Assembly (NCBI GenBank): GCA_001303415.1
Contig: LJTN01000001.1
Span: forward strand, 28,593-92,592
Origin: Myxococcales bacterium SG8_38
GTDB lineage: Bacteria > Myxococcota_A > Polyangia > Polyangiales > Houyiibacteriaceae
DNA length: 64,000 nt
Direction: 5' to 3'
Made by a program: the position numbers and the translations under genes. Shown here in pieces: positions 1 through 9,104 of this stretch; positions within the stretch are counted from its first letter, which is position 1; each line of letters begins with the position of its first letter. A model generated the notes under the pieces. It was given only the letters and a program-made list of their open reading frames with translations. It was not told the DNA's origin and ran no database searches.

Positions 1-1
1 C

Positions 2-1363
2 GTTCAGGAGGCGGGACGCCCCGCCGTCCTATACATCGACTTGCATCTCATTCACGAGGTGACCTCACCCCAGGCCTTCACTGGACTTCGTGAGCGGGGC
101 CTCAAAGTGCGTCGCCCCGACAAGACGGTCGCGACCATGGATCATTCGACCCCTACCCTGCCGAAGTCCTTGTGGGTCATCGACGATCAGGCAAAGGCGC
201 AACTCGCGCAGCTGGAACGAAACAGCAAGGAGTTTGGCATCGAGCTCTTTGCACTCGGCGATCGACGAAACGGTATCGTGCACGTCATTGGTCCCGAGCG
301 CGGGCTCACGCAACCGGGGAAGACCATCGTTTGCGGCGACAGCCACACGTCCACGCACGGCGCGTTCGGCGCACTGGCGTTCGGCATTGGGACCAGCGAG
401 GTCGAGCACGTGCTTGCCACACAGTGTCTGTTGCAACGCGAGCCCAAGACCTTCGAAGTGCGCGTCGACGGGCAATTGATGCCCGGAGTCACCGCGAAGG
501 ACATCATCTTGGCGCTTTGCGCGAAGATCGGAACCGGCGGAGCGACGGGCCACGTGATTGAATACACCGGCTCCGTGATTCGCAGCCTGGACATGGACGG
601 GCGCATGACGGTCTGCAACATGAGCATCGAGGCGGGCGCGCGGGCAGGCATGATCGCACCCGACGACACGACGTTCGCGTATCTCGAGGGCCGTGATCGC
701 GTACCCAAAGGTGCCGAATGGGATGCGGCAGTGGATCGTTGGCGGCAGCTTCGCACCGATGATGGGGCGACCTTCGACAAGACCGTGATCATCGACGCGA
801 ACAAGCTCGAGCCGATGATCACCTACGGGACGAATCCCGGCATGGGCATGCCCATCAGCCAGACGATGCCGACCTCGGAGTCGTTCGACGATCCTTCACA
901 ACGCGCAGCGTTCGAAAAGGCCATGAAATACATGTCACTCCAGCCGGGAGAGCGGTTACTAGGTAAGAAGATCGACGTCGTATTCATCGGTTCGTGCACC
1001 AATTCGCGCATCAGTGACCTGCGCCTGGCAGCCGGTGTGCTCAGCGGCCGCAAGGTCGCCGAAGGCGTGCGTACGCTCGTGGTACCGGGCTCTCACGACG
1101 TGAAGAGGCAAGCGGAGGCGGAGGGCCTCGACCAGATATTCAAAGACGCCGGGGCGGAATGGCGCGAGCCGGGATGCTCGATGTGCATCGCCATGAATGG
1201 CGACAACCTCGAGCCTGGTCAGTACGCAGTCAGCACCTCGAACCGGAACTTCGAGGGGCGTCAAGGCAAGGGCGGACGCACGTTCTTGGCCTCTCCCCTC
1301 ACCGCTGCGGCGGCTGCCGTGGCAGGCGAAGTCACCGATCCGAGAAGCTTGCTGCTCGCATGA
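2..1363 (+). CDS. leuC: 3-isopropylmalate dehydratase large subunit (5' truncated)
   Basis: Large subunit of isopropylmalate isomerase, an aconitase-family [4Fe-4S] hydratase that converts 2- to 3-isopropylmalate in leucine synthesis. It probably also acts on citramalate, because cimA lies just downstream. The frame is open from base 2, reading [20 protein letters not shown], typical LeuC sequence a short way in, so the true start is upstream of the window. About 453 residues are visible. Cluster ligands are visible in IGSCTNSR and in [11 protein letters not shown], and the substrate region [13 protein letters not shown] is present. The stop overlaps a possible leuD ATG (ATGA). Identity is secure; only the N-terminus is missing. 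Confidence 0.97.
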   Translation, partial: VQEAGRPAVLYIDLHLIHEVTSPQAFTGLRERGLKVRRPDKTVATMDHSTPTLPKSLWVIDDQAKAQLAQLERNSKEFGIELFALGDRRNGIVHVIGPERGLTQPGKTIVCGDSHTSTHGAFGALAFGIGTSEVEHVLATQCLLQREPKTFEVRVDGQLMPGVTAKDIILALCAKIGTGGATGHVIEYTGSVIRSLDMDGRMTVCNMSIEAGARAGMIAPDDTTFAYLEGRDRVPKGAEWDAAVDRWRQLRTDDGATFDKTVIIDANKLEPMITYGTNPGMGMPISQTMPTSESFDDPSQRAAFEKAMKYMSLQPGERLLGKKIDVVFIGSCTNSRISDLRLAAGVLSGRKVAEGVRTLVVPGSHDVKRQAEAEGLDQIFKDAGAEWREPGCSMCIAMNGDNLEPGQYAVSTSNRNFEGRQGKGGRTFLASPLTAAAAAVAGEVTDPRSLLLA

Positions 1364-1374
1364 AAGGCTCCGGC

Positions 1375-1962
1375 ATGGCGAAATTCACCACACTGACGTC
1401 GCATGCGGTCCCGCTCCCCGTCGACAACGTGGACACGGACCAGATCATCCCCGCACGGTTTCTCAAGGTGACGGACAAGAACGGCCTGGGAGACAATCTC
1501 TTTTGCGATTGGCGCTACCTCAAAGACGGGTCGCCGAACCCGGATTTCGTGCTCAACGAGCCTGAGTCTCGAGGTGCCCAGATTCTGATCGCGGGAGACA
1601 ACTTCGGAAGCGGGTCTTCGCGGGAGCACGCTCCTTGGGCGCTGGTAGGCTGGGGTTTTCGGGCGATCATCTCGACCGGGTTCGCTGACATCTTCAAGAG
1701 CAACGCCCTCAAGAACGGCCTCTTGCCCGTGGAGGTCAGCCCGGAAACGCACAAGCGGCTGATGGAGGCAGTCCAGCCTGATCGCACGACCGAGATCACG
1801 ATCGACCTGCCCAGCCAAACCGTGAAGGCCCCTGGGGGGATCGAGTCGAGCTTCCCCATCGACGACTTCTCCAAGCACTGCCTGTTGGAGGGCCTCGACC
1901 AGCTCGGATATCTCCTCTCTTTCGAGGATCAGATCAGTCGGTATGAGCAGCAGCGAACTTAA
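1375..1962 (+). CDS. leuD: 3-isopropylmalate dehydratase small subunit
   Basis: Small (swivel-domain) subunit of isopropylmalate isomerase, partner of LeuC. The 195 residues match the usual family length. The N-terminus carries the family pattern VDNVDTDQIIPARFLK, and NFGSGSSREHAPWAL near residue 75 is the conserved substrate loop. I chose the ATG at 1375 because AAGG at about 1364 lies at a suitable distance; an in-frame ATG at 1360, overlapping the leuC stop, is possible and would add five residues. The gene overlaps the start of cimA by about 20 nt, suggesting translational coupling. Confidence 0.96.
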   Translation: MAKFTTLTSHAVPLPVDNVDTDQIIPARFLKVTDKNGLGDNLFCDWRYLKDGSPNPDFVLNEPESRGAQILIAGDNFGSGSSREHAPWALVGWGFRAIISTGFADIFKSNALKNGLLPVEVSPETHKRLMEAVQPDRTTEITIDLPSQTVKAPGGIESSFPIDDFSKHCLLEGLDQLGYLLSFEDQISRYEQQRT

Positions 1963-3571
1963 GGGCTCGGGACGCGTCGTGGAGGTCTACGACACCACAC
2001 TGCGTGATGGCACGCAGATGGAGGGCATGAGTCTATCCTGCGACGACAAGCTGCGGATCGCGGAGCACCTCGACTCGTTGGGGGTTGCGTTCGTCGAAGG
2101 CGGATGGCCGGGCTCGAATCCGAAGGACGTAGAGTTCTTCGAGCGAGCCAAAGACGCCGGGTGGAAGCGCATCACCCTGGCGGCGTTCGGATCGACTTGC
2201 CGTGCGCAACTTCGCGCCGAAGACGACAAGCAGCTTCGCACGCTTCTCGACGCACAGACCCCGGTCTGCACGATCTTCGGAAAGTCGTGGGACATGCACG
2301 TTACGCAGATCTTGCGCACTACCCTCGAAGAAAATCTGCGGATGGTCGGGGAGAGCGTGGCGTTTCTTCGCGGGAACGATCGACGCGTCATCTACGACGC
2401 CGAGCACTTTTTCGACGGGTACAAATCGGATCCCGAGTACGCCCTCGAGACGCTGCGGGCAGCAGCTCGGAACGGCGCAGAGACCCTGGTGCTCTGTGAC
2501 ACGAACGGTGGCTCGATGCCTTGGGAGGTCGAACGCATCGTCCAGGCCGTCCGAGCTGCTCTACCGGATGCTCGCCTCGGCATTCACGCCCACAACGACG
2601 GCGAGTGCGGCGTTGCGAACTCGGTCGCCGCAGTGCGTGCGGGAGCGCATCACGTGCAGGGGACGATCAACGGATATGGAGAGCGATGCGGCAACGCAAA
2701 CCTCTGCTCCATCATCCCGGACGTCGAGCTGAAGCTCGGCCTGCAGTGCTTGCCGGAGGGCGGGCTCAGGAAGCTCTATGATCTCTCGCATTTCGTGGCG
2801 GAGATCGCCAACTTGAATCCGAATGATCACGCAGCGTACGTCGGCCGAAGCGCCTTTGCTCACAAGGGCGGCGTTCACGTATCGGCCATCCGAAGGCATC
2901 CGGAATCCTACGAGCACGTCGATCCGGCCTTGGTCGGAAATGCTTCGCGGGTCGTGGTCAGCGAGCTCTCGGGACGAAGCAACGTGCTGAGCAAGGCGGA
3001 GGAGCTCGGCCTCGAGGTCAACTCGGACCATGGCGGACGCGTGCTCGAGAAGATCAAGGAGCTCGAGGCAAAGGGTTTTGCATACGAAGCAGCGGAGGCC
3101 TCGGTTGCGCTTTTAATGGCTCGGCAGCAGGCGGGCTACAAGTCGCCTTTCGAAGTCCTCGATTTTCAGGCGAGCGTGGGGCGTCGGCGTGGCGGCGGGA
3201 TGTTCGCCGAAGCGACGGTCAAGGTTCAAATCGGCGAAGAAGTGGTGCATACCGCCGGCGAGGGCAATGGGCCCGTGAGCGCTCTCGACTCGGCGCTCCG
3301 CAAGGCGCTGCTTCCATCTTTCCCCGAGGTCGCGAACATCCATCTCAGCGACTACAAGGTTCGCATTCTCGATGGACACAGTGGAACGGGCGCGACCACC
3401 AGGGTGCTCATCGACAGCCAGTCGGCACACGACACCTGGAGCACCGTAGGTGCATCGAGCAACATCATCGAAGCATCGCTTCAAGCACTCATCGACAGCA
3501 TCGAGTACGGGCTGACTCTGCAACGCGCCAAAGACGAAAAGCGCATCCAGGAGCCGAACGCCCGGACTTAG
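1943..3571 (+). CDS. cimA: (R)-citramalate synthase
   Basis: Condenses acetyl-CoA with pyruvate to (R)-citramalate, the first step of the threonine-independent route to 2-oxobutyrate and isoleucine. The 542-residue protein has the DRE-TIM catalytic barrel first (DTTLRDGTQ at residues 14-22; GIHAHNDGECGVANS with the metal-binding HxH near residue 215), followed by a C-terminal LeuA-type dimerisation/allosteric domain. The EGGWPGSNPKD segment and overall length fit the CimA/LeuA2 family better than 2-isopropylmalate synthase LeuA. Its position between leuD and leuB fits, since LeuCD and LeuB can process citramalate and methylmalate. A specialised isopropylmalate synthase remains a minor alternative. 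Confidence 0.9.
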   Translation: MSSSELKGSGRVVEVYDTTLRDGTQMEGMSLSCDDKLRIAEHLDSLGVAFVEGGWPGSNPKDVEFFERAKDAGWKRITLAAFGSTCRAQLRAEDDKQLRTLLDAQTPVCTIFGKSWDMHVTQILRTTLEENLRMVGESVAFLRGNDRRVIYDAEHFFDGYKSDPEYALETLRAAARNGAETLVLCDTNGGSMPWEVERIVQAVRAALPDARLGIHAHNDGECGVANSVAAVRAGAHHVQGTINGYGERCGNANLCSIIPDVELKLGLQCLPEGGLRKLYDLSHFVAEIANLNPNDHAAYVGRSAFAHKGGVHVSAIRRHPESYEHVDPALVGNASRVVVSELSGRSNVLSKAEELGLEVNSDHGGRVLEKIKELEAKGFAYEAAEASVALLMARQQAGYKSPFEVLDFQASVGRRRGGGMFAEATVKVQIGEEVVHTAGEGNGPVSALDSALRKALLPSFPEVANIHLSDYKVRILDGHSGTGATTRVLIDSQSAHDTWSTVGASSNIIEASLQALIDSIEYGLTLQRAKDEKRIQEPNART

Positions 3572-3628
3572 TCATTGCCCTTCGAACGTGCGCCGTGCAT
3601 CATGGGCAGCTTCCATAGGTGACGATAG

Positions 3629-4705
3629 ATGAAAGCAAAGATCACACTCCTTCCCGGTGACGGAATTGGACCCGAGATAGTGGATGCGACTCGACAGGTT
3701 CTCGAAGCCGTCGAGCGAAAGTCGGGGCACAGCTTCACGTTCTCCACTCATCTGATCGGCGGCATCGCAATCGACGAGACGGGCGTGCCGCTGCCCGATG
3801 ACACCATCGTGGCGTGTCGAAGCTCGGACGCGGTGCTCCTAGGTGCCGTGGGAGGGCCAAAGTGGGATGACCCAACTGCGGAAGTTCGCCCCGAACAGGG
3901 CTTGTTGGGCATGCGTAAGGCGTTGAAACTGTTCGCGAACCTCCGACCCGTGAAGCTCTTCCGTGGTCTCGAGAGTGCATCGCCGCTGCGGCCCGAGCGG
4001 TTGCGCGGCGTCGACTTGGTGTTCGTTCGCGAGCTCACCGGCGGGATCTACTTCGGCCAACCCAAGGGGAAGGAAGTTCGAAACGGCTTGCGCACCGGAT
4101 TCGACACGATGGTATACGACGAGAACGAAATTCGTCGCATCGTCCAGCTCGCATGCGACGTGGCGAGAAAGCGGCGCAAGCGTGTCACGTCCATCGACAA
4201 GGCCAACGTGCTTGCAACCATGCAGGTCTGGCGAGAGGTTGCCACCGAGGTCGCGAAGAAGAATCCAGACATCAAGCTGGATCATCAGCTCGTGGACTCG
4301 GCCGCGATGCGACTAGTGACCGAGCCGGCGTCTTTCGATGTGATCGTCAGCGGCAACATGTTCGGAGACATCCTGTCGGACGAGGGCGCAGTACTGACGG
4401 GCTCCCTGGGGCTCCTTCCGAGTGCCTCTCTCGGTGAAGGCAAGCTCGGGGTCTACGAGCCGATTCATGGGTCTGCACCCGACATCGCCGGCAAGGGGGT
4501 GGCGAACCCACTTGGCACGATTCTCAGCGCGGCCATGCTGCTCCGGCATAGCCTCGATCTCGATGAAGACGCCAAGGCCATCGAAGCGGCCGTCCAGAAG
4601 GTTCTAGACAACGGCCTTCGCACCGCCGATCTCAGCGGCGGCCAGCGCTCACTCGGGACGACGGAAATGGCGTATGCAGTCATCGCGGCGATCGAAGGCG
4701 CTTGA
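3629..4705 (+). CDS. leuB: 3-isopropylmalate dehydrogenase
   Basis: NAD-dependent oxidative decarboxylase of 3-isopropylmalate in leucine synthesis, probably also of erythro-3-methylmalate in the citramalate route. The 358 residues match the family length. Visible signatures are LLPGDGIGPEI at the N-terminus, the substrate arginines in LFANLRPVKL and RELTGGIYFGQPKG, and the NAD/metal region GNMFGDILSDEGAVLTGSLGLLPSASL near residue 240. The ATG at 3629 follows GGTGACGATAG. A 57-bp gap separates it from cimA. Its TGA is followed directly by the Shine-Dalgarno sequence of the malic enzyme gene, so all five genes are probably one operon. Confidence 0.97.
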   Translation: MKAKITLLPGDGIGPEIVDATRQVLEAVERKSGHSFTFSTHLIGGIAIDETGVPLPDDTIVACRSSDAVLLGAVGGPKWDDPTAEVRPEQGLLGMRKALKLFANLRPVKLFRGLESASPLRPERLRGVDLVFVRELTGGIYFGQPKGKEVRNGLRTGFDTMVYDENEIRRIVQLACDVARKRRKRVTSIDKANVLATMQVWREVATEVAKKNPDIKLDHQLVDSAAMRLVTEPASFDVIVSGNMFGDILSDEGAVLTGSLGLLPSASLGEGKLGVYEPIHGSAPDIAGKGVANPLGTILSAAMLLRHSLDLDEDAKAIEAAVQKVLDNGLRTADLSGGQRSLGTTEMAYAVIAAIEGA

Positions 4706-4719
4706 GGAAAGGAATCTCG

Positions 4720-6453
4720 ATGCCCCGGAAACGCGTCAGTAGGCTGTTCGACCTCAAGGAAGACGAACGTGGACGGAAGTACATGGAGGTCTACCTGGAC
4801 GGAATCGCGCTGCTTCGATTGGTGCTGACCAACAAAGGAACGGCCTTCAGTTACGAGGAACGTGTGGCCCTCAGGCTGGACGGTCTTCTTCCACCCCAGT
4901 TCAATACGCTCGAGCAACAGATCGCGCGCGTCTATGAGGGCTTCGTGCAAGCCCCGTCCGACATCGACAAGTACCAATATCTTCGAGCAGTGCAGGAGCG
5001 CCAGGAGATACTCTTCTATGCGCTGCTCGAAAAGCACCTCGAAGAGATGCTCCCCATCGTCTACACGCCGACCGTGGGAGCGGCGGTGCAGCAGTTCAGT
5101 GCGCTCTATCAGAATCCCCGTGGGCTTTCGATCTCACCTCTGAACATCGACAGGACTGCGCTGGCGCTCGAATGCTTTCCGATGGAAGACGTGCGGATGA
5201 TCGTCGCCACCGACTCTTCCGCCATTCTCGGCATCGGGGATCAGGGATACGGCGGGCTTGCGATTCCAATCGGAAAGATGGCGCTTTACACGGTGGCGGG
5301 TGGAGTCAGCCCGTTTCACACCATGCCCGTAGCGCTCGATGTCGGCACGGACCGCATGGATCTGATCAACGACAACAACTACCTGGGCGTGCGTCAGAAG
5401 CGCTTGCGCGGTGAAGACTACTACAAGTTCTTGGACCGCTTCGTCGATGCGGTGTGGTCTCGCTGGCCCGATGCGGTAATTCAGTGGGAAGACCTCTCGA
5501 AGAGCGCGGCATTTACGGTCCTGGAGCGGTACCGTGACCGCGGCCCTTCTTTCAACGACGACATCCAGGGCACCGGTGCGGTCGCCCTCGCCGGGATCCT
5601 CGCCGCATGCCACCTCCGCAACGAAAGCTTGCGAGACGAAGTCTTCGTGATCCACGGCGCAGGTGCGGGCGGCGTGGGTGTGGCGTGGGCCGTGCGAGAG
5701 GGGCTCATTCGGGCGGGGCTGAGCGCCGAGGAAGCCAAGGCGCGCGTATTCGTGCTGGACTCCAAGGGGCTATTGGTCACCGATCGCGACATCGAAGGGT
5801 ACAAGCGCGAGTTCGCGCATGGTCAGGAGACCATCCAGGGCTGGGAGCTCGCGGGCGACCTGCCGGACTTGGTCGAGACGATTCGAAACGCCAAGGCTAC
5901 GGTGTTGCTGGGTCTTTCCGGGCGTCCGGGCGCCTTTGATGAAGAAGTGGTCCGTGCGATGGCGGACAATCACGAGTGGCCGATCATTTTTCCGCTATCG
6001 AATCCCACCAGCTCTGCAGAGGCCAAGCCGGTCGACATTTTCCGCTGGACCGACGGGCGGGCGATCGTCGCAACCGGGAGTCCGTTCGAGCCCGTCATGA
6101 TGGGCGGCGTAACGCATCCGATTGGGCAAGGTAACAACGCCTTCATCTTCCCGGGGCTCGGGTTTGGCGCGATCTTGAGTGATGCGAGGACGATCACCGA
6201 TGGCATGGTGCTCGAGGCGTCCCAAGCTCTCGCAGACTACACCATCGAGAAATACGTCGAGGGCGGCTTGATCTATCCGCCGGTCAGTGATCTGCAGGAG
6301 ACGTCCGTTCGTGTGGCCACCCGGGTCGTGCAGCAAGCGATCAAGGACGGCGTTGCTCGCCGGCAAAACATCCCCGACGACATCGAGGCATTCGTCCGCG
6401 ATCGGTTCTGGCATCCCACCTACCTGCCCTTCGTCCGCGGCCACCTAGACTAG
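4720..6453 (+). CDS. maeA: NAD-dependent malic enzyme
   Basis: Oxidatively decarboxylates malate to pyruvate, a substrate of both CimA and branched-chain synthesis, which may explain its place after leuB. At 577 residues it has the length of the large (MaeA/SfcA-type) malic enzymes. The N-terminal malic domain shows YTPTVGAAVQQFSALYQNPR and WEDLSKSAAF with the metal-binding FNDDIQGTGAVALAG. The NAD-binding domain shows GAGAGGVGVAWAV. The frame is open from a TTG at 4702 overlapping the leuB stop, but AGGAAAGGA at 4706-4714 is well placed for the ATG at 4720, which also gives the expected N-terminus. Cofactor preference (NAD over NADP) is inferred from family only. Confidence 0.93.
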   Translation: MPRKRVSRLFDLKEDERGRKYMEVYLDGIALLRLVLTNKGTAFSYEERVALRLDGLLPPQFNTLEQQIARVYEGFVQAPSDIDKYQYLRAVQERQEILFYALLEKHLEEMLPIVYTPTVGAAVQQFSALYQNPRGLSISPLNIDRTALALECFPMEDVRMIVATDSSAILGIGDQGYGGLAIPIGKMALYTVAGGVSPFHTMPVALDVGTDRMDLINDNNYLGVRQKRLRGEDYYKFLDRFVDAVWSRWPDAVIQWEDLSKSAAFTVLERYRDRGPSFNDDIQGTGAVALAGILAACHLRNESLRDEVFVIHGAGAGGVGVAWAVREGLIRAGLSAEEAKARVFVLDSKGLLVTDRDIEGYKREFAHGQETIQGWELAGDLPDLVETIRNAKATVLLGLSGRPGAFDEEVVRAMADNHEWPIIFPLSNPTSSAEAKPVDIFRWTDGRAIVATGSPFEPVMMGGVTHPIGQGNNAFIFPGLGFGAILSDARTITDGMVLEASQALADYTIEKYVEGGLIYPPVSDLQETSVRVATRVVQQAIKDGVARRQNIPDDIEAFVRDRFWHPTYLPFVRGHLD

Positions 6454-6471
6454 GAGACTGGCGGTGTCCCC

Positions 6472-7104
6472 ATGAAGATTGCGATTGCGCTTTTCGAGCA
6501 AGTCACCGCGTTGGACGCGGTCGGCCCGTATGAGGTGCTGCAGCGCCTACCGGATGCAGAGGTCCTGTTCGTCGGGCATCAAAGAGGAGAGATACGCACG
6601 GACAACGGATTCCTCGGACTGACGATAGACCACGAGTTCGAGGACGTTCCGAGCCCTGAGGTCCTGCTGATCCCTGGAGGCATCGGCACGCGTGCGCTCG
6701 TTCACGACGGCACGATTCTCAATTGGATCCGCGAAGCGCACCAAACGAGCCGGTTCACTACCTCGGTCTGCACTGGCTCTCTGCTTTTGGGGGCGGCAGG
6801 CATATTGAAGGGCCTCAAGGCGACGACGCACTTCGCTGCCCGGCCGTTGCTCGAGAAATATGGAGCCGAGCCATCGAACCAACGCGTGGTGCAGCAGGGA
6901 AAGGTGATCACGGCAGCAGGCGTGTCGAGTGGAATCGACATGGCGCTGCGGCTTGCCGAGCTTCTTACCGATCCGACGACGGCCAAGGCGCTTCAGCTCA
7001 TGATCGAATACGACCCACAGCCCCCTCACGACGCCGGTGCGTTGGAAAAGGTCGACCCGGCGGTTCTGCGTCGCGCACAGGAGCTCAGCCGCGACAAGCA
7101 CTAG
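6472..7104 (+). CDS. DJ-1/PfpI family protein (isonitrile hydratase-like)
   Basis: A 210-residue class I glutamine-amidotransferase-like protein of the DJ-1/ThiJ/PfpI superfamily, single domain. The nucleophile-elbow cysteine is in TSVCTGSLLLGAAGILKG near residue 100, followed by TTHF, an arrangement seen in isonitrile hydratase (InhA) and in the N-terminal domains of GlxA-type regulators. There is no AraC-type DNA-binding domain. The substrate cannot be read from sequence. It follows the malic enzyme by 18 nt in the same direction and may be the last gene of that operon. Its TAG stop codon lies inside the left arm of the 62-bp palindromic repeat beginning at 7101. Confidence 0.8.
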   Translation: MKIAIALFEQVTALDAVGPYEVLQRLPDAEVLFVGHQRGEIRTDNGFLGLTIDHEFEDVPSPEVLLIPGGIGTRALVHDGTILNWIREAHQTSRFTTSVCTGSLLLGAAGILKGLKATTHFAARPLLEKYGAEPSNQRVVQQGKVITAAGVSSGIDMALRLAELLTDPTTAKALQLMIEYDPQPPHDAGALEKVDPAVLRRAQELSRDKH

Positions 7105-7162
7105 ACCGAGTACACCCTGAGCTGATCCGCCCTCGAAGCATTTCGAGGTGCACTCGGTCTAG
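7101..7162. repeat. 62-bp palindromic dispersed repeat, copy 1
   Basis: The ends are perfect 11-bp inverted repeats, CTAGACCGAGT (7101-7111) and ACTCGGTCTAG (7152-7162). Inside is a second hairpin, CCTCGAA/TTCGAGG (7131-7137 and 7142-7148) around a GCAT loop. A second copy at 45171-45232 matches at 60 of 62 positions. The left CTAG supplies the stop codon of the upstream gene. The element lies between convergent genes, so it may act as a bidirectional terminator, or be a small non-autonomous mobile element or REP-like unit. No transposase is nearby. Confidence 0.85.
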
Positions 7163-7173
7163 CGCGGCGCGTT

Positions 7174-7186
7174 GCGTGTCCCCTAG
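7174..7186. repeat. GCGTGTCCCC-CTAG end motif
   Basis: GCGTGTCCCCTAG sits at the 3' end of the minus-strand SDR gene and supplies its TAG stop (reverse complement of 7183-7185). Nearly the same sequence in inverse form, CTAGGGACACGC, occurs at 39264-39275 with a partner arm GCGTGTCCC at 39314-39322. This looks like half of a REP-type unit, but only one arm is present here, so the call is tentative. Confidence 0.35.
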
Positions 7187-7938
7187 GAGAGGGCGCCGCC
7201 GTCGGCTCGGATTTCGGTGCCGTTGATGTAGCGGGCGTCGTCGGAGGCCAGGAAGGCGATAACGCTGGCGGCGTGACGCGGCTTTGCGAAGCCGACGAAA
7301 GGCATCGCGCCCTTCAGGAGATCCATGTCGGCGCCTTGTGGAGCCTTGAAGTCACCATGAAGCGCCGTCGCGATGCCGCCGGGTACGACACAATTCGCTC
7401 GTAGGCCTTGCTTCACATACTCCTGATACAGAGACCGGGTGAACGAAAGGATGCCGCCCTTCGACGCAGCATAGGCGCTCATCCATGGATGGCTGCCCAA
7501 GGCAGCAGTGGACGAGCAATTCACGATGGCGCTGTGACGGTTTTTCAAGAGGTGCGGAAGCGCCGCATGATTCACGTAGAACGTGCCGTTCAAGTTGACG
7601 TCGACGATCTCGTGCCACTGCTCGAAGGTCATCTCGTGCGTGTGGTAAGTTCGTAGAATGCCGGCGCAGTGGCACAACGTATCGAAGCCTCCCATGTCCG
7701 CGGCTGCTTGATCGATCACCTTCTTCACGCGAACGCCGTCGGTTACGTTGCATTCGTATGTCCAAGCCTTCGCTCCCGCGTCCTCGACGAGCTTCTTCGT
7801 CGCCGCCAGTCCCTCGGCGTTCAAATCGATGAGCGCAACGGTTCCGCCTTCCTCTGCGATCCGCTGCGCAGTAGCCTGACCGATGCCAGCGGCCGCGCCC
7901 GTGACCACCACGTTTTTCCCTTCGAACCTCTTCATCAT
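7183..7938 (-). CDS. SDR family oxidoreductase
   Basis: A 251-residue classical short-chain dehydrogenase. The glycine-rich NAD(P) motif VTGAAAGIG is at the N-terminus, an Asp follows the second strand (ALIDLNAEG, suggesting NAD(H)), the Ser of VNCSST is present, and the catalytic YAASK follows near residue 150. Substrate is unknown; a hydroxysteroid or hydroxyacyl-CoA is plausible because it is the last gene of the hsaAEGF-fadE-fadE operon. Two adjacent ATGs (7938 and 7935) follow GAGAAGG; either may start the protein. The stop codon lies in a short repeat-like motif. Confidence 0.85.
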   Translation of the reverse strand: MMKRFEGKNVVVTGAAAGIGQATAQRIAEEGGTVALIDLNAEGLAATKKLVEDAGAKAWTYECNVTDGVRVKKVIDQAAADMGGFDTLCHCAGILRTYHTHEMTFEQWHEIVDVNLNGTFYVNHAALPHLLKNRHSAIVNCSSTAALGSHPWMSAYAASKGGILSFTRSLYQEYVKQGLRANCVVPGGIATALHGDFKAPQGADMDLLKGAMPFVGFAKPRHAASVIAFLASDDARYINGTEIRADGGALS

Positions 7939-7958
7939 CCTTCTCACTCTCTCATGAT

Positions 7959-9104
7959 TCAGTAATCGTGAAGCTCGGCCCAACGCTGCCGATGCTGCGA
8001 GGGCGTGCCAAAGGTCATGTATGCCGCGTGGGCCCGCTTGAAATAGAATCCGATGTCGTGCTCGTCCGTGACACCGATGCCCCCGTGCATTTGGATGGCC
8101 TCTTTGGCGCTGAGCAAGAACGTCTCGGAGGCAATGGACTTTGCCAACGAAGCCAGCCGGGGGACCTCTGCCGGCTTTTCGTCGATCGCCCGAGCCGCAG
8201 CCAGCACCGCGGACCTGGTAAGCGCGATCTCGGTGAAGACCGAGACCGCGCGATGCTGAAGCGCTTGAAACGATCCGATCGGCACGTCGAACTGCTCGCG
8301 CTCTTTGAGGTATGCAAGGGTGTCCGCGAACGCCTGCTCGGAGGCGCCCAACATCTGTGCTGCCAGACCCACCGAAGCTCGATCGAGCACGGACTCGAGC
8401 AGTGAAGCACCGCCGTCGAGAACGCCGACGATGTCATCGGCCCCCACGCGCAGCCGTTCGAGCCGGACGATTGCTGCATTGAGACCGTCCATGCGATGTT
8501 GACGGGTGACGCTCACTTCGGCGCGCGCCGGATCGACCAGGAAAAGAGTGGAGCCGCCCTCGGATGTCGCCGCCAACACCATGATGCGATCCGCGACGTG
8601 GGCATCGAGCACCTGTGCTCGCTCGCCACTCAGCTCGAATCGGTCCCCCGATCGCTCAACCGCCACCGCCGGCCTCGGCATGCCCGGAGGTGCGCTCGGC
8701 TCATCGTAGCCAATCGATAAGACGATCTCCCCGCTTGCCACGCCCGGGAGCAAGGACTTCCTCTGCGCTTCACTGCCTCCGAGCAGTAGCGCCTGCGTGC
8801 CGAGCAACAGCGTTGAGACGAACGGCTCCGGCATCAGCTCGCGCCCGCTCTGCTCCAGGACCACGCAGAGATCAAAAAACCCGAGACCCATGCCCCCGTA
8901 GGCTTCCGGGATCTGGAGGCCGATCCAGCCGAGATCCGCCATCTCTCTCCAGAGCTCCCCGGAGAATCCAACTGGGTCTCCGGTGTCCCGAAAAGCGCGC
9001 AGCCGCGCGGCCGGAGCGCGCTCGCGGATCAGCTCACGGGCTGTTCTCGAGAGCATCTTCTGCTCGTCGTCGAGGAGTAGCGACGGGACCTCATGCCCGC
9101 TCAC
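7959..9104 (-). CDS. Acyl-CoA dehydrogenase, beta-type subunit of a heteromeric pair
   Basis: FAD-dependent acyl-CoA dehydrogenase fold, 381 residues from a GTG at 9104 that overlaps the stop of the preceding fadE gene (GTGA). A GGAGGGAAA sequence is well placed upstream. The C-terminus shows IQMHGGIGVTDEHDIGFYFKR but lacks the GxSEIQ/GTxxIQ segment found in the paired alpha-type protein. This is the pattern of mycobacterial FadE heterotetramers that oxidise steroid-CoA thioesters. The tight overlap supports an obligate pair. Exact substrate (side chain or ring fragment) cannot be told. Confidence 0.85.
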   Translation of the reverse strand: MSGHEVPSLLLDDEQKMLSRTARELIRERAPAARLRAFRDTGDPVGFSGELWREMADLGWIGLQIPEAYGGMGLGFFDLCVVLEQSGRELMPEPFVSTLLLGTQALLLGGSEAQRKSLLPGVASGEIVLSIGYDEPSAPPGMPRPAVAVERSGDRFELSGERAQVLDAHVADRIMVLAATSEGGSTLFLVDPARAEVSVTRQHRMDGLNAAIVRLERLRVGADDIVGVLDGGASLLESVLDRASVGLAAQMLGASEQAFADTLAYLKEREQFDVPIGSFQALQHRAVSVFTEIALTRSAVLAAARAIDEKPAEVPRLASLAKSIASETFLLSAKEAIQMHGGIGVTDEHDIGFYFKRAHAAYMTFGTPSQHRQRWAELHDY

